Source: DASSUW01 sp963835525 (GTDB lineage Bacteria; Actinomycetota; Thermoleophilia; Solirubrobacterales; Solirubrobacteraceae). Taken from it: a stretch of 64,000 bases of DNA. This document shows, in pieces, positions 42,605 through 50,997 of this stretch. Where the stretch lies: NCBI GenBank assembly GCA_963835525.1, contig CAWIFM010000008.1:1744491-1808490 (forward strand), written 5' to 3'. Below the pieces are notes generated by a model that was not told the origin of the DNA, did not search any database, and saw nothing but the letters and a program-made list of their open reading frames with translations. The stretch's first letter is position 1; every line of letters starts with the position of its first letter. A program made the position numbers and the translations under genes.

Positions 42605-44716
42605 TCATTGGAGCAGCACGCGCACGATGCGCAGGTTGTCGCTCAGCCGGTCGGCCATCCGCTCCGCGAACCAGCTCTGTAGCCGCGCGGCCGTGTCCGG
42701 GTCGTCTCTCACCATCGCCTCGAGCGAACTGCGTGAGAGCCGGTGAAGCGTGCACGGGGACTCGGCAACCACCGAGGCCGATCGCGGTCGACGCGCGTAC
42801 AGCGCCACCTCGCCGATGACCGCGCCCGGGCCCATGGTCCGGATCCGGATCGTGTCGCCCGCCTCCGAGGCCACCGAGGCGGTCAGGGCGCCGGACTCGA
42901 CAAAGTAGATGTCGTCCGTGACGTCGCCCTCGCGCACGAGCACGTCTCCGGGCTCCAGTACGAGGCGATCGACGTAGCGCAGCAGGGTCGCTTCGAGCGG
43001 GACGTCGTGGACGTCCGCCGCCGACGCCCCGAGCGTCTCGTCCTCGCACCACTCGGCCGCGCGATCGAGGTCCGCGAAGACGCGGGCGTCGACGCCGGCC
43101 GCGGCCAGCCGCTGCTGCGTGTCCGGCCCGAGCGAAGCCAGAGCGAGGACGAAGCCCCGGTCGACCGCCAGCCGCTCCATCCCGGCGATGCTCAGCGCCG
43201 CCGACGAATCGATGCCGGTCACGCGCGCGAAGTCGATGACCAGGAACCGCAGCGGGCGCGACTCGTCGGCCGCGCGGGCGGCCGCCCGCTGGGCCAGCGC
43301 ATCGGCCGTGCCGAAGAACACGAAGCCCTGGAGCTGCCAGTACTCGCGCTCGTGCCCGCGCCGCCGCAGTGACTCCTTCTCCGGCTCCGGACGTTCGACG
43401 GCGCTGTGATACGACGTCCCGTCCATCGCGTGCCGGACGACCTCGATGCGGCTGTACGCGACGACGAACGAGAGCAGCGCGAGCAGGAGGCCGACCGCGA
43501 TTCCCTCGAGCGGTCCGACGACCCCCATCGTGACGACGATGACTCCGATGACGACGTACTCGCGCGCCGGGACCCGCGAGCGATTGTCCACGAGCCACTC
43601 GAGCAGGAACGTCGCCCCCACGAACAGCAGCAGCGCGCCCAGCACCGGGCGCGGAAGCAGAGCGATAACGGCCGTGCCCGCGGTCAGCGTCGCGAGCGGC
43701 ACGATCGCCGCGATCCACGGGACGAGCCGGCTCCGCGCGCGGAGGCGGTGCGCGACCGACGTCTGGGCGATCGTGTGGAACCCGACCATCCCGCCGGCGG
43801 CGCCGGAGATCACGTTCGCCACGCCGGCGGCGCGCAGCTCTCGGTTGAGGTCGGCGTCGCGCCGGATCAGCACCTCGATGCCGCTGATGTTCAGCAGGAT
43901 GGTCACGAGCGCGATCGCGGTCAGCCCCGCAGCGGCCGGCGCCTGCGCGAGGACGGCTCCCCAGTCCGCGACGCCGAGCGCGTCCACCGTCCACGTGCCC
44001 CAGAGGGATCCCTCCGGGAACGGGCCGAGCAGCCAGCCGTGCCGCTCGAGGTCGTCGATCGTCGCGCCGGCGGCAGCGGCGACGAGGTAGAAGGCGAGCA
44101 GCCCGACCAGCGCTCCCACGGGAAGCACGACCGGTGACCGCAGGCGGCGCGCCACCGCGACCAGCGCGATTCCGAACGCAACGCCCGGGATCCAGTGCGC
44201 ACTCGTCATCACGTCGAGCGAGCCCTCCACGAGCAGCCAGCCGGTGCCGGCGAGGAAGCCCGCGACGACGGGATAGGGCGTGAAGCGGACGAGGTTGCCC
44301 AGCCGGAGGCCGCCGACCAGCAGGAAGACGGCGCCGGTGAGCATCGTCGCCAGAGCGATCGTCAGCACGGCCGTGAGGAACTGCTCGTCGCCGCCCGCGG
44401 CGACCGCCCCGGCGACCGCGGCGGCGATCACGGCGGCCGACGGCGCCGGCGTGGGATGCACCCCGGCGACTGCCCCGGGAATAGAGCCCAGCGACGCGAT
44501 GACGGTGAGCGCCACCACCTCGGACACGAGCGTCAGGCCGATGGCGGCCGGCAGGTGACCGGCCAGCGGCCCGGCGAAGACGAGCACGGCGATCGACGTC
44601 GTGACCCCGACCCGCGCGACGCCCACGAGGCTCCCGGCCATCACTGCGGACGCCACGGTTCGCCGAGCCCGGGGGAGACCCCGCCCGCGGGTCGCGCCCA
44701 GCCCCTGGGCGATCAT
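42605..44716 (-). CDS. SulP-family anion transporter with STAS and cyclic-nucleotide-binding domains
   Basis: A 703-residue transporter. About 12 membrane segments span residues 25-425, including GVHPTPAPSAAVIAAAVAGAVAA and GAAGGMVGFHTIAQTSVAHRL. A STAS domain at about 455-560 has FLVIDFARVTGIDSSAALSI. A cNMP-binding domain at about 575-690 has the phosphate cassette GEVALYARRPRSASVVA, with E636 and R645 kept, so it could still bind cAMP or cGMP. SulP proteins move sulfate, bicarbonate or dicarboxylates. Fusions with a C-terminal cNMP domain are known, but the substrate is not. The start overlaps the upstream DUF4239 stop; a second DUF4239 gene follows after 10 nt. Confidence 0.9.
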   Translation of the reverse strand: MIAQGLGATRGRGLPRARRTVASAVMAGSLVGVARVGVTTSIAVLVFAGPLAGHLPAAIGLTLVSEVVALTVIASLGSIPGAVAGVHPTPAPSAAVIAAAVAGAVAAGGDEQFLTAVLTIALATMLTGAVFLLVGGLRLGNLVRFTPYPVVAGFLAGTGWLLVEGSLDVMTSAHWIPGVAFGIALVAVARRLRSPVVLPVGALVGLLAFYLVAAAAGATIDDLERHGWLLGPFPEGSLWGTWTVDALGVADWGAVLAQAPAAAGLTAIALVTILLNISGIEVLIRRDADLNRELRAAGVANVISGAAGGMVGFHTIAQTSVAHRLRARSRLVPWIAAIVPLATLTAGTAVIALLPRPVLGALLLFVGATFLLEWLVDNRSRVPAREYVVIGVIVVTMGVVGPLEGIAVGLLLALLSFVVAYSRIEVVRHAMDGTSYHSAVERPEPEKESLRRRGHEREYWQLQGFVFFGTADALAQRAAARAADESRPLRFLVIDFARVTGIDSSAALSIAGMERLAVDRGFVLALASLGPDTQQRLAAAGVDARVFADLDRAAEWCEDETLGASAADVHDVPLEATLLRYVDRLVLEPGDVLVREGDVTDDIYFVESGALTASVASEAGDTIRIRTMGPGAVIGEVALYARRPRSASVVAESPCTLHRLSRSSLEAMVRDDPDTAARLQSWFAERMADRLSDNLRIVRVLLQ

Positions 44717-45489
44717 TGCCCGAGCTTTTGCTGCCAGCCGTCGAGCAGGCCCTGGTACACCGCCGGATCGATCGCGATGTCGCCCGCGAACGGATGCTGG
44801 AGCGCGTAGATGAGGAAGAGCACGAAGCCCATGAAGGCGCCCACGCTGCCGACGGCCAAGGTCTGGACGCGCGTGTCCGCCATGTAGAACGGGAACAGCC
44901 ACGAGAGGGTGAAGAGCCCGCCCCCGATGAGGAGGACCCACAGCGGCAGCGGTATCGTCGACTGGCTCGACAGCACCCGCAGCCGTCGCGCCTCGCCGAG
45001 CTCGTTCAGCCGCCCGACCGCCGAGTCGTAGAAACTGGCGGCAGGGCCCTCCGCCGGGACATCTGCGGTGTAGAAGCCGTTCCAGATCGCCTCATAGGCC
45101 TCCTCGGTCGGCCCGTCCGACTCGCCCTCGGCCATCGAGTCGTACTCGCGGTCGATGACGTTCTGGACATAGACCACGAGCGCGTTCTGGATGCGGTTCT
45201 GGTCGGTGTCAGGCAGGGGCTCCGAGTCGCGGAACAGGTTCGAGAGGCGCGTCACCTCCGTGTGGGTCGACTCCTCGGCCGAGTTGAACTGCTCCCAAGC
45301 GACGACGACAACGAAGGCGAGCAGGATCGCGTAGAGCAGGCCGACCATGCTGAAGTACACGCCGTACGTGTCGTTATGCGCCTCAACGCGATCCTGCGGG
45401 CGGTAGAGCAGGGCGATCCGGAAGCCGATCACCGCGAACGCCGCCCAGGCGCCGGTGAACAGGATCGCGGCGAGGAGTGTCGAGCTCAC
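44713..45489 (-). CDS. DUF4239 (bestrophin-like) membrane protein 2
   Basis: A 258-residue paralogue of the 41839 product, with the same order of motifs: an N-terminal helix (AAILFTGAWAAFAVIGFRIAL), VGLLYAILLAFVVVVAWEQFN, EVTRLSNLFRDSEPLP, GRLNELGEARRLRVLSSQSTIPLPLWVLLIGG, and the last helix with FMGFVLFLIYALQHPFAGD. First gene of the four-gene operon. GTG 45489 is preceded by a TTGCAC/TAGTGT promoter. The presence of two different DUF4239 proteins around one SulP suggests a hetero-oligomer, which is inference. Confidence 0.85.
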   Translation of the reverse strand: MSSTLLAAILFTGAWAAFAVIGFRIALLYRPQDRVEAHNDTYGVYFSMVGLLYAILLAFVVVVAWEQFNSAEESTHTEVTRLSNLFRDSEPLPDTDQNRIQNALVVYVQNVIDREYDSMAEGESDGPTEEAYEAIWNGFYTADVPAEGPAASFYDSAVGRLNELGEARRLRVLSSQSTIPLPLWVLLIGGGLFTLSWLFPFYMADTRVQTLAVGSVGAFMGFVLFLIYALQHPFAGDIAIDPAVYQGLLDGWQQKLGQ

Positions 45490-45498
45490 CCTCGGCTG

Positions 45499-45528
45499 AC
45501 ACTAACCAGGACCGCCCCACCGGTGCAA
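45499..45528 (-). promoter_or_regulatory. Promoter of the DUF4239/SulP operon
   Basis: On the minus strand, TTGCAC (45528-45523), an 18-nt spacer and TAGTGT (45504-45499) are followed by 9 nt and GTG 45489. It matches a sigma70-type -35/-10 pair and leaves almost no leader. No operator-like repeat is obvious around it. Confidence 0.55.
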
Positions 45529-45586
45529 GCATGTTGACCAGTATCAGCATCCTCATTGTGCTCCGGGCGAACCTAGAATCCTCCGC

Positions 45587-46498
45587 GTGCAGGTAGCGAT
45601 CCGCGAGGTGGGGCCCCGAGACGGCTTCCAGAACGAACCCGAGATCATCGCCACCGACGAGAAGGTGCGCCTGATCGAGGCGCTGGCCAGGTCGGGGTTG
45701 AAGCGGCTCGAGGTCACGAGCTTCGTGCGGGCCGACGTGATCCCGCAGCTCGCGGACGGGGCGGAGGTGTTGGAGCGGATCGACGTGCCGGACGACGTCT
45801 TGCTGTCGGTGCTGATCCCCAACGAGCGCGGGCTCGAGAACGCTTTGACGCTGCGCGACCGCTTCCACGAGGTCAACGTCTTCCTGAGCGCGACCGAGTC
45901 GCACAACCGGGCCAACGTGAACCGCTCGGTCGAGGAGTCCCTGGCCGGGCTGGAGCGGGTTCTCGAGCGCGCGGTCTCGGAAGGACTGCGCTGCGAAGGC
46001 GTCATCTCGGTCGCCTTCGGATGCCCCTACGAGGGCCACGTCCCGCCCGAGCGGGTCTTCGAGATCGCGCGGCGACTGGTCGCCGCGGGCGCGGTGGAGA
46101 TCGGGTTCGGCGACACGACGGGGATGGCCAACCCGGCGCAGGTGCGCGAGTTCTTCCCGGCGGCGCGGACGGCGCTCGGTGACGACGTCGAGCTGACCGC
46201 GCACTTCCACAACACGCGCGGGCAGGGCCTGGCGAACGTGCTCGCGGCGCTCGATGCGGGCGTGCGCAGCTTCGAGTCGAGCTTCGGCGAGCTGGGCGGC
46301 TGCCCGGTGCCGCGCGGCGCGACCGGCAACATCGCGACCGAGGACCTGGTGTCGATGCTGCACGAGATGGGCGTCGAGACCGGCGTCTCGCTCGAGCGCC
46401 TGCTCGACGCGGCGCTCGCCGCCCAGGAGGTCCTCGGACGGCCGCTGGGCTCGCACGTGCTCACGGCCGGTCCGGTCGTATGGAACTCGCCCCGCTGA
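45587..46498 (+). CDS. Hydroxymethylglutaryl-CoA lyase
   Basis: A 303-residue DRE-TIM metallolyase that splits HMG-CoA to acetyl-CoA and acetoacetate in leucine breakdown. Active-site features are REVGPRDGFQNE (R11, D12), VNVFLSATESHN, the metal histidines in TAHFHNT (H206, H208), and the catalytic Cys239 with GGCPVPRGATGN. The length matches bacterial MvaB. TAGAAT (45574-45579) lies 7 nt before GTG 45587, with no Shine-Dalgarno. It overlaps murB by 19 nt. Acyl-CoA carboxylase and enoyl-CoA hydratase genes within 6 kb fit branched-chain acid degradation. Confidence 0.93.
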   Translation: MQVAIREVGPRDGFQNEPEIIATDEKVRLIEALARSGLKRLEVTSFVRADVIPQLADGAEVLERIDVPDDVLLSVLIPNERGLENALTLRDRFHEVNVFLSATESHNRANVNRSVEESLAGLERVLERAVSEGLRCEGVISVAFGCPYEGHVPPERVFEIARRLVAAGAVEIGFGDTTGMANPAQVREFFPAARTALGDDVELTAHFHNTRGQGLANVLAALDAGVRSFESSFGELGGCPVPRGATGNIATEDLVSMLHEMGVETGVSLERLLDAALAAQEVLGRPLGSHVLTAGPVVWNSPR

Positions 46499-47448
46499 CC
46501 TCGCTCCGCCTCGGCGGCCCGGCGGAGCACTACGTCGAGGCGCGGACCGAGGACGAGGTCGTCGAGGCCTCCCGTGGCGCCTCGGTGATCCTCGCCGGCG
46601 GCTCGAACGTGGTGATCGCCGACGAGGGCGTGCCCGGGCTTGTCGCGCGGATCGTCACGCGCGGCGTGGAGCGCGACGGCGCGCGGCTGACCGTGGCGGC
46701 GGGGGAGGAGTGGGACCCGCTGGTGGCGATGTGCGTGGCCGAGGGCCTGCAGGGCTTCGAGTGCCTGTCCGGCATCCCCGGGTCGGTCGGCGCCACGCCG
46801 ATCCAGAACGTCGGCGCCTACGGACAGGAGGTGTCCGAGACCGTCGAGTCCGTGCGCGTCTTCGACCGCGAGACCGGCCGCGTCGAAGACATGACGCCTG
46901 CTCAATGCGGCTTCGTCTACCGCGGCAGCGTGTTCAAGTACCACGACCGCCGCGTGGTGCTGTCGGTCACCTTCAGGCTGAACGAATCGCCGGTCTCGGG
47001 CCCGCTGCGCTACGCCGAGCTGGCACGCACGTTGGACGTCCCGATCGGCGGCAGCGCCCCGCTGGAGGATGTGCGCCAGGCGGTGCTCGCCCTGCGCCGC
47101 CGCAAGGGCATGGTCATCGACCCCGCCGACCCGGACTCCGTCAGCGCCGGGTCCTTCTTCACCAACCCGATCCTCGACGCGCCGCCGGACGGCGCGCCGT
47201 CCTGGCCCGAGCCGGACGGGCGCGCCAAGGTCTCGGCCGCGTGGCTGATCGAGCAGGCCGGCTTCCACAAGGGCTACGGCGACGGCCGCGCCGGGATCTC
47301 CACCAAGCACACGCTCGCGCTCGTCAACCGAGGCGGCGCCACCACCGCCGAGCTGATGGCGCTCGCGCGCGAGATCGCCGGCGGCGTGCACGAGCGCTTC
47401 GGCGTCGCGCTGCACCCCGAACCGGTGCTGGTCGGCCATGAGTGGTGA
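46480..47448 (+). CDS. murB: UDP-N-acetylenolpyruvoylglucosamine reductase
   Basis: A 322-residue FAD enzyme of peptidoglycan synthesis that reduces UDP-GlcNAc-enolpyruvate to UDP-MurNAc. FAD motifs are ILAGGSNVVIADEG (37-50) and GIPGSVGATPIQNVGAYGQE (98-117). Catalytic Arg148 is in FVYRGS, Ser225 in SAGSFFTNP, and the late Glu near the C-terminus in HPEPVLVG. It is embedded after the HMG-CoA lyase with a 19-nt overlap rather than in a cell-wall cluster, as is common in actinobacteria. Confidence 0.95.
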   Translation: MELAPLTSLRLGGPAEHYVEARTEDEVVEASRGASVILAGGSNVVIADEGVPGLVARIVTRGVERDGARLTVAAGEEWDPLVAMCVAEGLQGFECLSGIPGSVGATPIQNVGAYGQEVSETVESVRVFDRETGRVEDMTPAQCGFVYRGSVFKYHDRRVVLSVTFRLNESPVSGPLRYAELARTLDVPIGGSAPLEDVRQAVLALRRRKGMVIDPADPDSVSAGSFFTNPILDAPPDGAPSWPEPDGRAKVSAAWLIEQAGFHKGYGDGRAGISTKHTLALVNRGGATTAELMALAREIAGGVHERFGVALHPEPVLVGHEW

Positions 47449-47555
47449 ATTCGCCGCTCATTCGTGCGACACTTAGCGGCAAGCGAGCAGTTGGTGGCGG
47501 ACGCGGCCCGGCCGGTTGGGCTCACTCCGCTGACGCTTGCGACGACGGGAGCAGG

Positions 47556-48254
47556 GTGGCGGCACTTGGAGGTTGGGGAGGGCGTCCATGGCGCGACGTC
47601 GAGCGCGTGCCGCTCGACGAGCTGCTCGCGGCCCTCGGTGTCGATGCGGGCGCGCCGCCCGGCGAAGCGCTCCTGACGGTCTGGCTCGCGCCGGGCCCCT
47701 GGCAGCCGCCGGTCACGCTCGCGCGTCGCGGCGTCGTCCTGTTCGTGCTCTCCGGCGCGCTTCTGCGCTCGCGCCGCGACGCGGTCGAGCGGCGCGTAGA
47801 CCTCCTGCTCGCAGGCGACGCGATCCGCATGAACGGCGAGGACGGCCCGCTCTGGCGCGCCCTACCGGCTCAGCCGGTGCGCCTGGCCGTCGTCGGGCCT
47901 CACACGGTGAAGGCGCTCGCCGGCGTCCCGGGCGCGGCCAATGCGCTCATGCACGCGCTGCTGCAGCAGCTCGAGCTCGAGCTCGAGCTGCGCGCGGTCG
48001 TCGGCATCCAGCGCATCGAGCAGCGCATCCTCGCCTTCTTCGCGCTGCTCGCACGCCGCCTGGGTGACGACGTGCCCGGCGGCGTCCGCATCCCGCTTCC
48101 GCTGGAGCAGAAGCGGATCGAGGAGATCCTCTGCGCCGGGCACACGCAGGCGACGATGGCATTCCGCACGCTGTTCGCCGCCGGCGTGCTCGTCCACGAC
48201 GCCGCCGGCTGGCGGTTCGACCCGTCCAGGAGCTCCGTCCTGGCGGCCTGCTGA
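47556..48254 (+). CDS. Crp/Fnr-like regulator with degenerate sensor domain
   Basis: A 232-residue protein with the layout of a Crp-family regulator. A beta-rich N-terminal part (LDELLAALGVDAGAPPGEALLTVWLAPG, RRGVVLFVLSGALLRSRRDA, VDLLLAGDAI) precedes a long dimer helix (ALMHALLQQLELELELRAVVGIQRIEQRILAFFALLARRLG) and a winged HTH (PLPLEQKRIEEILCAGHTQATMAFRTLFAAGVLVHDAAGWRF). The GE.A...R.A cNMP cassette is not recognisable, so cAMP binding is unlikely. GTG 47556 was chosen for the GGGAG 5 nt upstream; a longer start at 47442 would add a compositionally odd N-terminus. Targets unknown. Confidence 0.72.
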   Translation: MAALGGWGGRPWRDVERVPLDELLAALGVDAGAPPGEALLTVWLAPGPWQPPVTLARRGVVLFVLSGALLRSRRDAVERRVDLLLAGDAIRMNGEDGPLWRALPAQPVRLAVVGPHTVKALAGVPGAANALMHALLQQLELELELRAVVGIQRIEQRILAFFALLARRLGDDVPGGVRIPLPLEQKRIEEILCAGHTQATMAFRTLFAAGVLVHDAAGWRFDPSRSSVLAAC

Positions 48255-48257
48255 CCC

Positions 48258-48328
48258 AAGGGGGGTCAGACCCCTCTGTGGTAGTACAGTTCAGAACTGT
48301 GGCAGTACAGAGGGGTCTGACCCCTCTT
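48258..48328. repeat. Long palindromic GGGGTCAGACCCC-type repeat, copy 2
   Basis: Two 35-nt arms, 48258-48292 and 48294-48328, surround a single central A. The outer 20 bases match almost perfectly (GGGGTCAGACCCCTCTGT shared by both arms when one is complemented), the middle carries a 6-nt mismatch block and the inner CAGTTC pairs perfectly. It fills the gap between the convergent Crp-like and enoyl-CoA hydratase genes and includes the last bases of the hydratase stop. It may act as a bidirectional terminator. The same element type as 13421-13490. Confidence 0.85.
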
Positions 48329-49106
48329 AGTGGCCGCTGAACTCCGGCTGGCGCTTCTCGCGGAACGCCTGTGCGCCTTCCGCGAAGTCGGCCGTGGCCG
48401 CACAGCGCTCCTGCATCGTCACCTCGAGCTCGAGCGTGGCCGCCAGGGCCGGCTTCGCGCTCGCGTCCATCACGCGCTTGGCCAGCCCGACCGCCACCGG
48501 CGCGCAGGCCAGCAGCTCGTCGACCAGGCCCTGAACCGCCCCGTCGAGCTCCTCGGCCGGCGCCACCCGGTTGGCGAGGCCGATCCGCTCGGCCTCCTCG
48601 CCGCCGATCAGCTTGCCCGTCATCACCAGCTCCTTGGCGCGGCCCAGGCCGACCACGGACGGCAGCCGCGACGAGCCGCCGACGTCCGGGATCAGGCCGA
48701 CCCGCACCTCGGGCATGCCGATCAGCGCGTCGGAGGCGATCACGCGCAGGTCGCAGGCCAGCGCCAGCTCCATGGCGCCGCCGATGCAGGCGCCGTGGAT
48801 CACGCAGATCGTCGGCTTGGTCATCTCCTCGGCGAGGTTCCAGGCGTCGAGGATGGGTCGGCGGAAGGCGCGCAGGTCGTCCGGCGCCTCCGACAGGGCG
48901 GCCAAAGACCCCAGGTCCATGCCGGAGGAGAACATCGGGCCGGCGCCGCGGATCACGACGCAGCGCACGGAGTTGTCCGCGGCCGCCTCTCGCAGCGCCT
49001 CGCCGGTGGCGACCACCAGCTCCCCGTTGAAGGCGTTGCGCTTCTCCGGCCGGTTGAGCACGACGTGGCGGACGGGGCCGTGGTCTTCGGTCAGCACGAG
49101 GGTCAT
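48327..49106 (-). CDS. Enoyl-CoA hydratase/isomerase family protein
   Basis: A 259-residue crotonase-fold protein. Oxyanion-hole segments are GAGPMFSSGMDLGSL and HGACIGGAMELALACDLRVIASDA. PEVRVGLIPDVGGSSRLPSVVG carries the acidic position in the usual region, in the form seen in many actinobacterial paralogues. The exact acyl-CoA is unknown. ATG 49106 was chosen because the conserved start (MTLVLTEDHGPVRHVVLNRPEKRNAF) begins there. The stop lies in the palindromic repeat. Confidence 0.9.
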   Translation of the reverse strand: MTLVLTEDHGPVRHVVLNRPEKRNAFNGELVVATGEALREAAADNSVRCVVIRGAGPMFSSGMDLGSLAALSEAPDDLRAFRRPILDAWNLAEEMTKPTICVIHGACIGGAMELALACDLRVIASDALIGMPEVRVGLIPDVGGSSRLPSVVGLGRAKELVMTGKLIGGEEAERIGLANRVAPAEELDGAVQGLVDELLACAPVAVGLAKRVMDASAKPALAATLELEVTMQERCAATADFAEGAQAFREKRQPEFSGH

Positions 49107-49138
49107 GCCGTGGACCCTACGCGGGTAGGGATGCCGAC

Positions 49139-49984
49139 ATGACCGCAGTGCGGCCCATCACGCAGCTCGAGGCGCTCGACGCGCCGGCCCAGAAGCTCGC
49201 CAAGGCGGTGCGCGCCGTGATCAGGCCCGGCCCGCTCAAGAACGCGCTGAGCGGGAGCTGGCTCGGCCATGCGCTGCACCCGCTGCTCACCGACGTGACG
49301 ATCGGCAGCTTCACCAGCGCCGTCGCGCTCGACTGGCTCGGTGGCGACGAGTCCGAGCCGGCCGCTCAGCGGCTGATCGGCCTCGGCCTGCTCAGCACGC
49401 TTCCGACCGTATCCAGCGGCTACACGGACTGGGCCGACACCGAGCTCGCCAACGAGGCGGTGCGCCGCGTGGGCGTCGTCCACGCCGCCGGCAACTTCAC
49501 CGCCGCCTCGCTGTTCGCGGCCAGCTGGCTCGCCCGCCGCCGCGGCGACCAAGGCCGCGGCCGCGCGCTCGCGCTGGCCGCCGGCGGTGTGATGGCCGGC
49601 GCCGCCTACCTCGGCGGGCACCTCACGCTGGCCGAGGGCGTCGGCGTCGACCACACGACGTTCGAGGACGCCACCGAGGACTGGACGGCCGTGCTCGACG
49701 ACGGCGAGCTGGGCGAGGGCCAGATGCGCTGCGTGGAGGCCGACGGCACGGCGGTGATGGTGGCCCGCGCCGGCGACAACCTGTACGCGTTGTCGAACCA
49801 CTGCTCGCACCGCGGCGGCCCGCTGCACGAGGGCGAGCTCGAAGGCCTCGAGGTCAGCTGCCCCTGGCACGACAGCGTGTTCGACGTGCGCGACGGCGCC
49901 CTGATCCACGGGCCGGCCGCCTATCCCCAGCCGGCCTGGGACACGCGGGTGCGCGACGGTCGCATCGAGGTACGCCGCCGGTAG
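49139..49984 (+). CDS. DUF2231 membrane domain fused to a Rieske [2Fe-2S] domain
   Basis: A 281-residue protein. The N-terminal half (about 35-165) has several membrane helices with the DUF2231 pattern LGHALHPLLTDVTIGSFTSAVALDWLGG. The C-terminal Rieske domain has C222-x-H224 in NHCSHRGGPL and C241-xx-H244 in CPWHDSVFDV. Such fusions are found in actinobacteria and are thought to pass electrons at the membrane; the partner is unknown. The cluster motif is complete, of the ferredoxin/dioxygenase type. It is followed 11 nt later by another membrane protein. Confidence 0.9.
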   Translation: MTAVRPITQLEALDAPAQKLAKAVRAVIRPGPLKNALSGSWLGHALHPLLTDVTIGSFTSAVALDWLGGDESEPAAQRLIGLGLLSTLPTVSSGYTDWADTELANEAVRRVGVVHAAGNFTAASLFAASWLARRRGDQGRGRALALAAGGVMAGAAYLGGHLTLAEGVGVDHTTFEDATEDWTAVLDDGELGEGQMRCVEADGTAVMVARAGDNLYALSNHCSHRGGPLHEGELEGLEVSCPWHDSVFDVRDGALIHGPAAYPQPAWDTRVRDGRIEVRRR

Positions 49985-49995
49985 CCTCATGCGGC

Positions 49996-50985
49996 GTGCG
50001 AGAGCTTCTCCGCCCGCCGCCGCATCGTGGACCGCTGATCGCCGCCGGCGCGGTGGTGCTGGCCACCGGGCTGGTCCTCTTCGAGCTACGCCTGTTGAAC
50101 GAGCTGTCGGATGTCGTGCACTTCCTCGTGCTCGGCGTTCCCGCGGGCATCATCCTGGCGCTCGGGCTGCAGGCCCCGAACGAGGACGGCAAGCCGCCTG
50201 CCTACCAGTCGGTGCTGCTGGTCACCGGGCTGCTGCTCCTGCTCCCCGCGCTGCTGCGCCTCGCCGACGTGCTCGGCGCCGAGGACCCGGACGACTTCCC
50301 GGCCGGTGAGCTCACGTGGACGCTCGCGGTGGTGGCCGGCGTCGCGCTCTACGCGGCGATCCGGCGCAACTCGGCGATCTGCCTGCTGCTCGCGGCGATC
50401 GCGGGCGTCGGCTCGCTGCTGGCCGCCTGGGAGTGGATCTTCGCGCCGGGCACGTTCACGGCCTCGCGTTGGCTGCTGGCGCTGAGCGCCGCAGCGCTCG
50501 TGATGGGCGGGCTCGCGCTGCGCGACAGCGCTCCGCGACAGTCGGAGATCCTGATCGACGCCGCCGGCCTGGCGATCCTCTTCATCGGCATCCAGGGCCT
50601 CGGGCCGGCGCTGCTCGGCGGCGACGAGGCGTTCGGCAGCGAGGCGACGCTGCCCGACTTCTGGGAGCTGATCCTGTTCGGAGCCGGTGTCGGCCTGCTC
50701 GCGTACGGCGCGCTCGACCGCTCGCCCGGGCCTGGCTGGCTGGGCTTCGCCAACCTCGTGGTGTTCGTCGGCGCGGTCGGCCTCGACGCGGACGAGACGC
50801 TCTACTTCTGGCCGCTCGCGCTGCTGCTCGTAGGCGCGCTGATGATGGGCGCCGGCCTGCGCCCGCGCGAGCCGCTGCCGCCGGAGCCCGACGCCTACCG
50901 CGCAGGCGAGCAGCCGCTCGCCAGCCGCACCGCCGACGACGAAGTGGTGATGCGGGTGCGCGTGGACGACGCGCCGGAGCGCTAG
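49996..50985 (+). CDS. Polytopic membrane protein of unknown function
   Basis: A 329-residue protein with about nine hydrophobic helices, among them LIAAGAVVLATGLVLFEL, VVHFLVLGVPAGIILAL, VLLVTGLLLLLPALLRLADV and LALLLVGALMMGAGL. The charged C-terminal tail (about 45 residues) is cytoplasmic by appearance. No family recognised. TAGCCT (49982-49987) lies 8 nt before GTG 49996. It sits between the Rieske gene and the acyl-CoA carboxylase gene, all on the plus strand with 11-12-nt gaps. Confidence 0.75.
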   Translation: MRELLRPPPHRGPLIAAGAVVLATGLVLFELRLLNELSDVVHFLVLGVPAGIILALGLQAPNEDGKPPAYQSVLLVTGLLLLLPALLRLADVLGAEDPDDFPAGELTWTLAVVAGVALYAAIRRNSAICLLLAAIAGVGSLLAAWEWIFAPGTFTASRWLLALSAAALVMGGLALRDSAPRQSEILIDAAGLAILFIGIQGLGPALLGGDEAFGSEATLPDFWELILFGAGVGLLAYGALDRSPGPGWLGFANLVVFVGAVGLDADETLYFWPLALLLVGALMMGAGLRPREPLPPEPDAYRAGEQPLASRTADDEVVMRVRVDDAPER

Positions 50986-50997
50986 TTTGACGAGCCG

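Noticed and set aside
47968..47992. CTCGAG tandem repeat as a microsatellite or CRISPR-like repeat
   Set aside because: It is a short in-frame Leu-Glu repeat inside the Crp-like gene with no spacers. No CRISPR array was found in the window.
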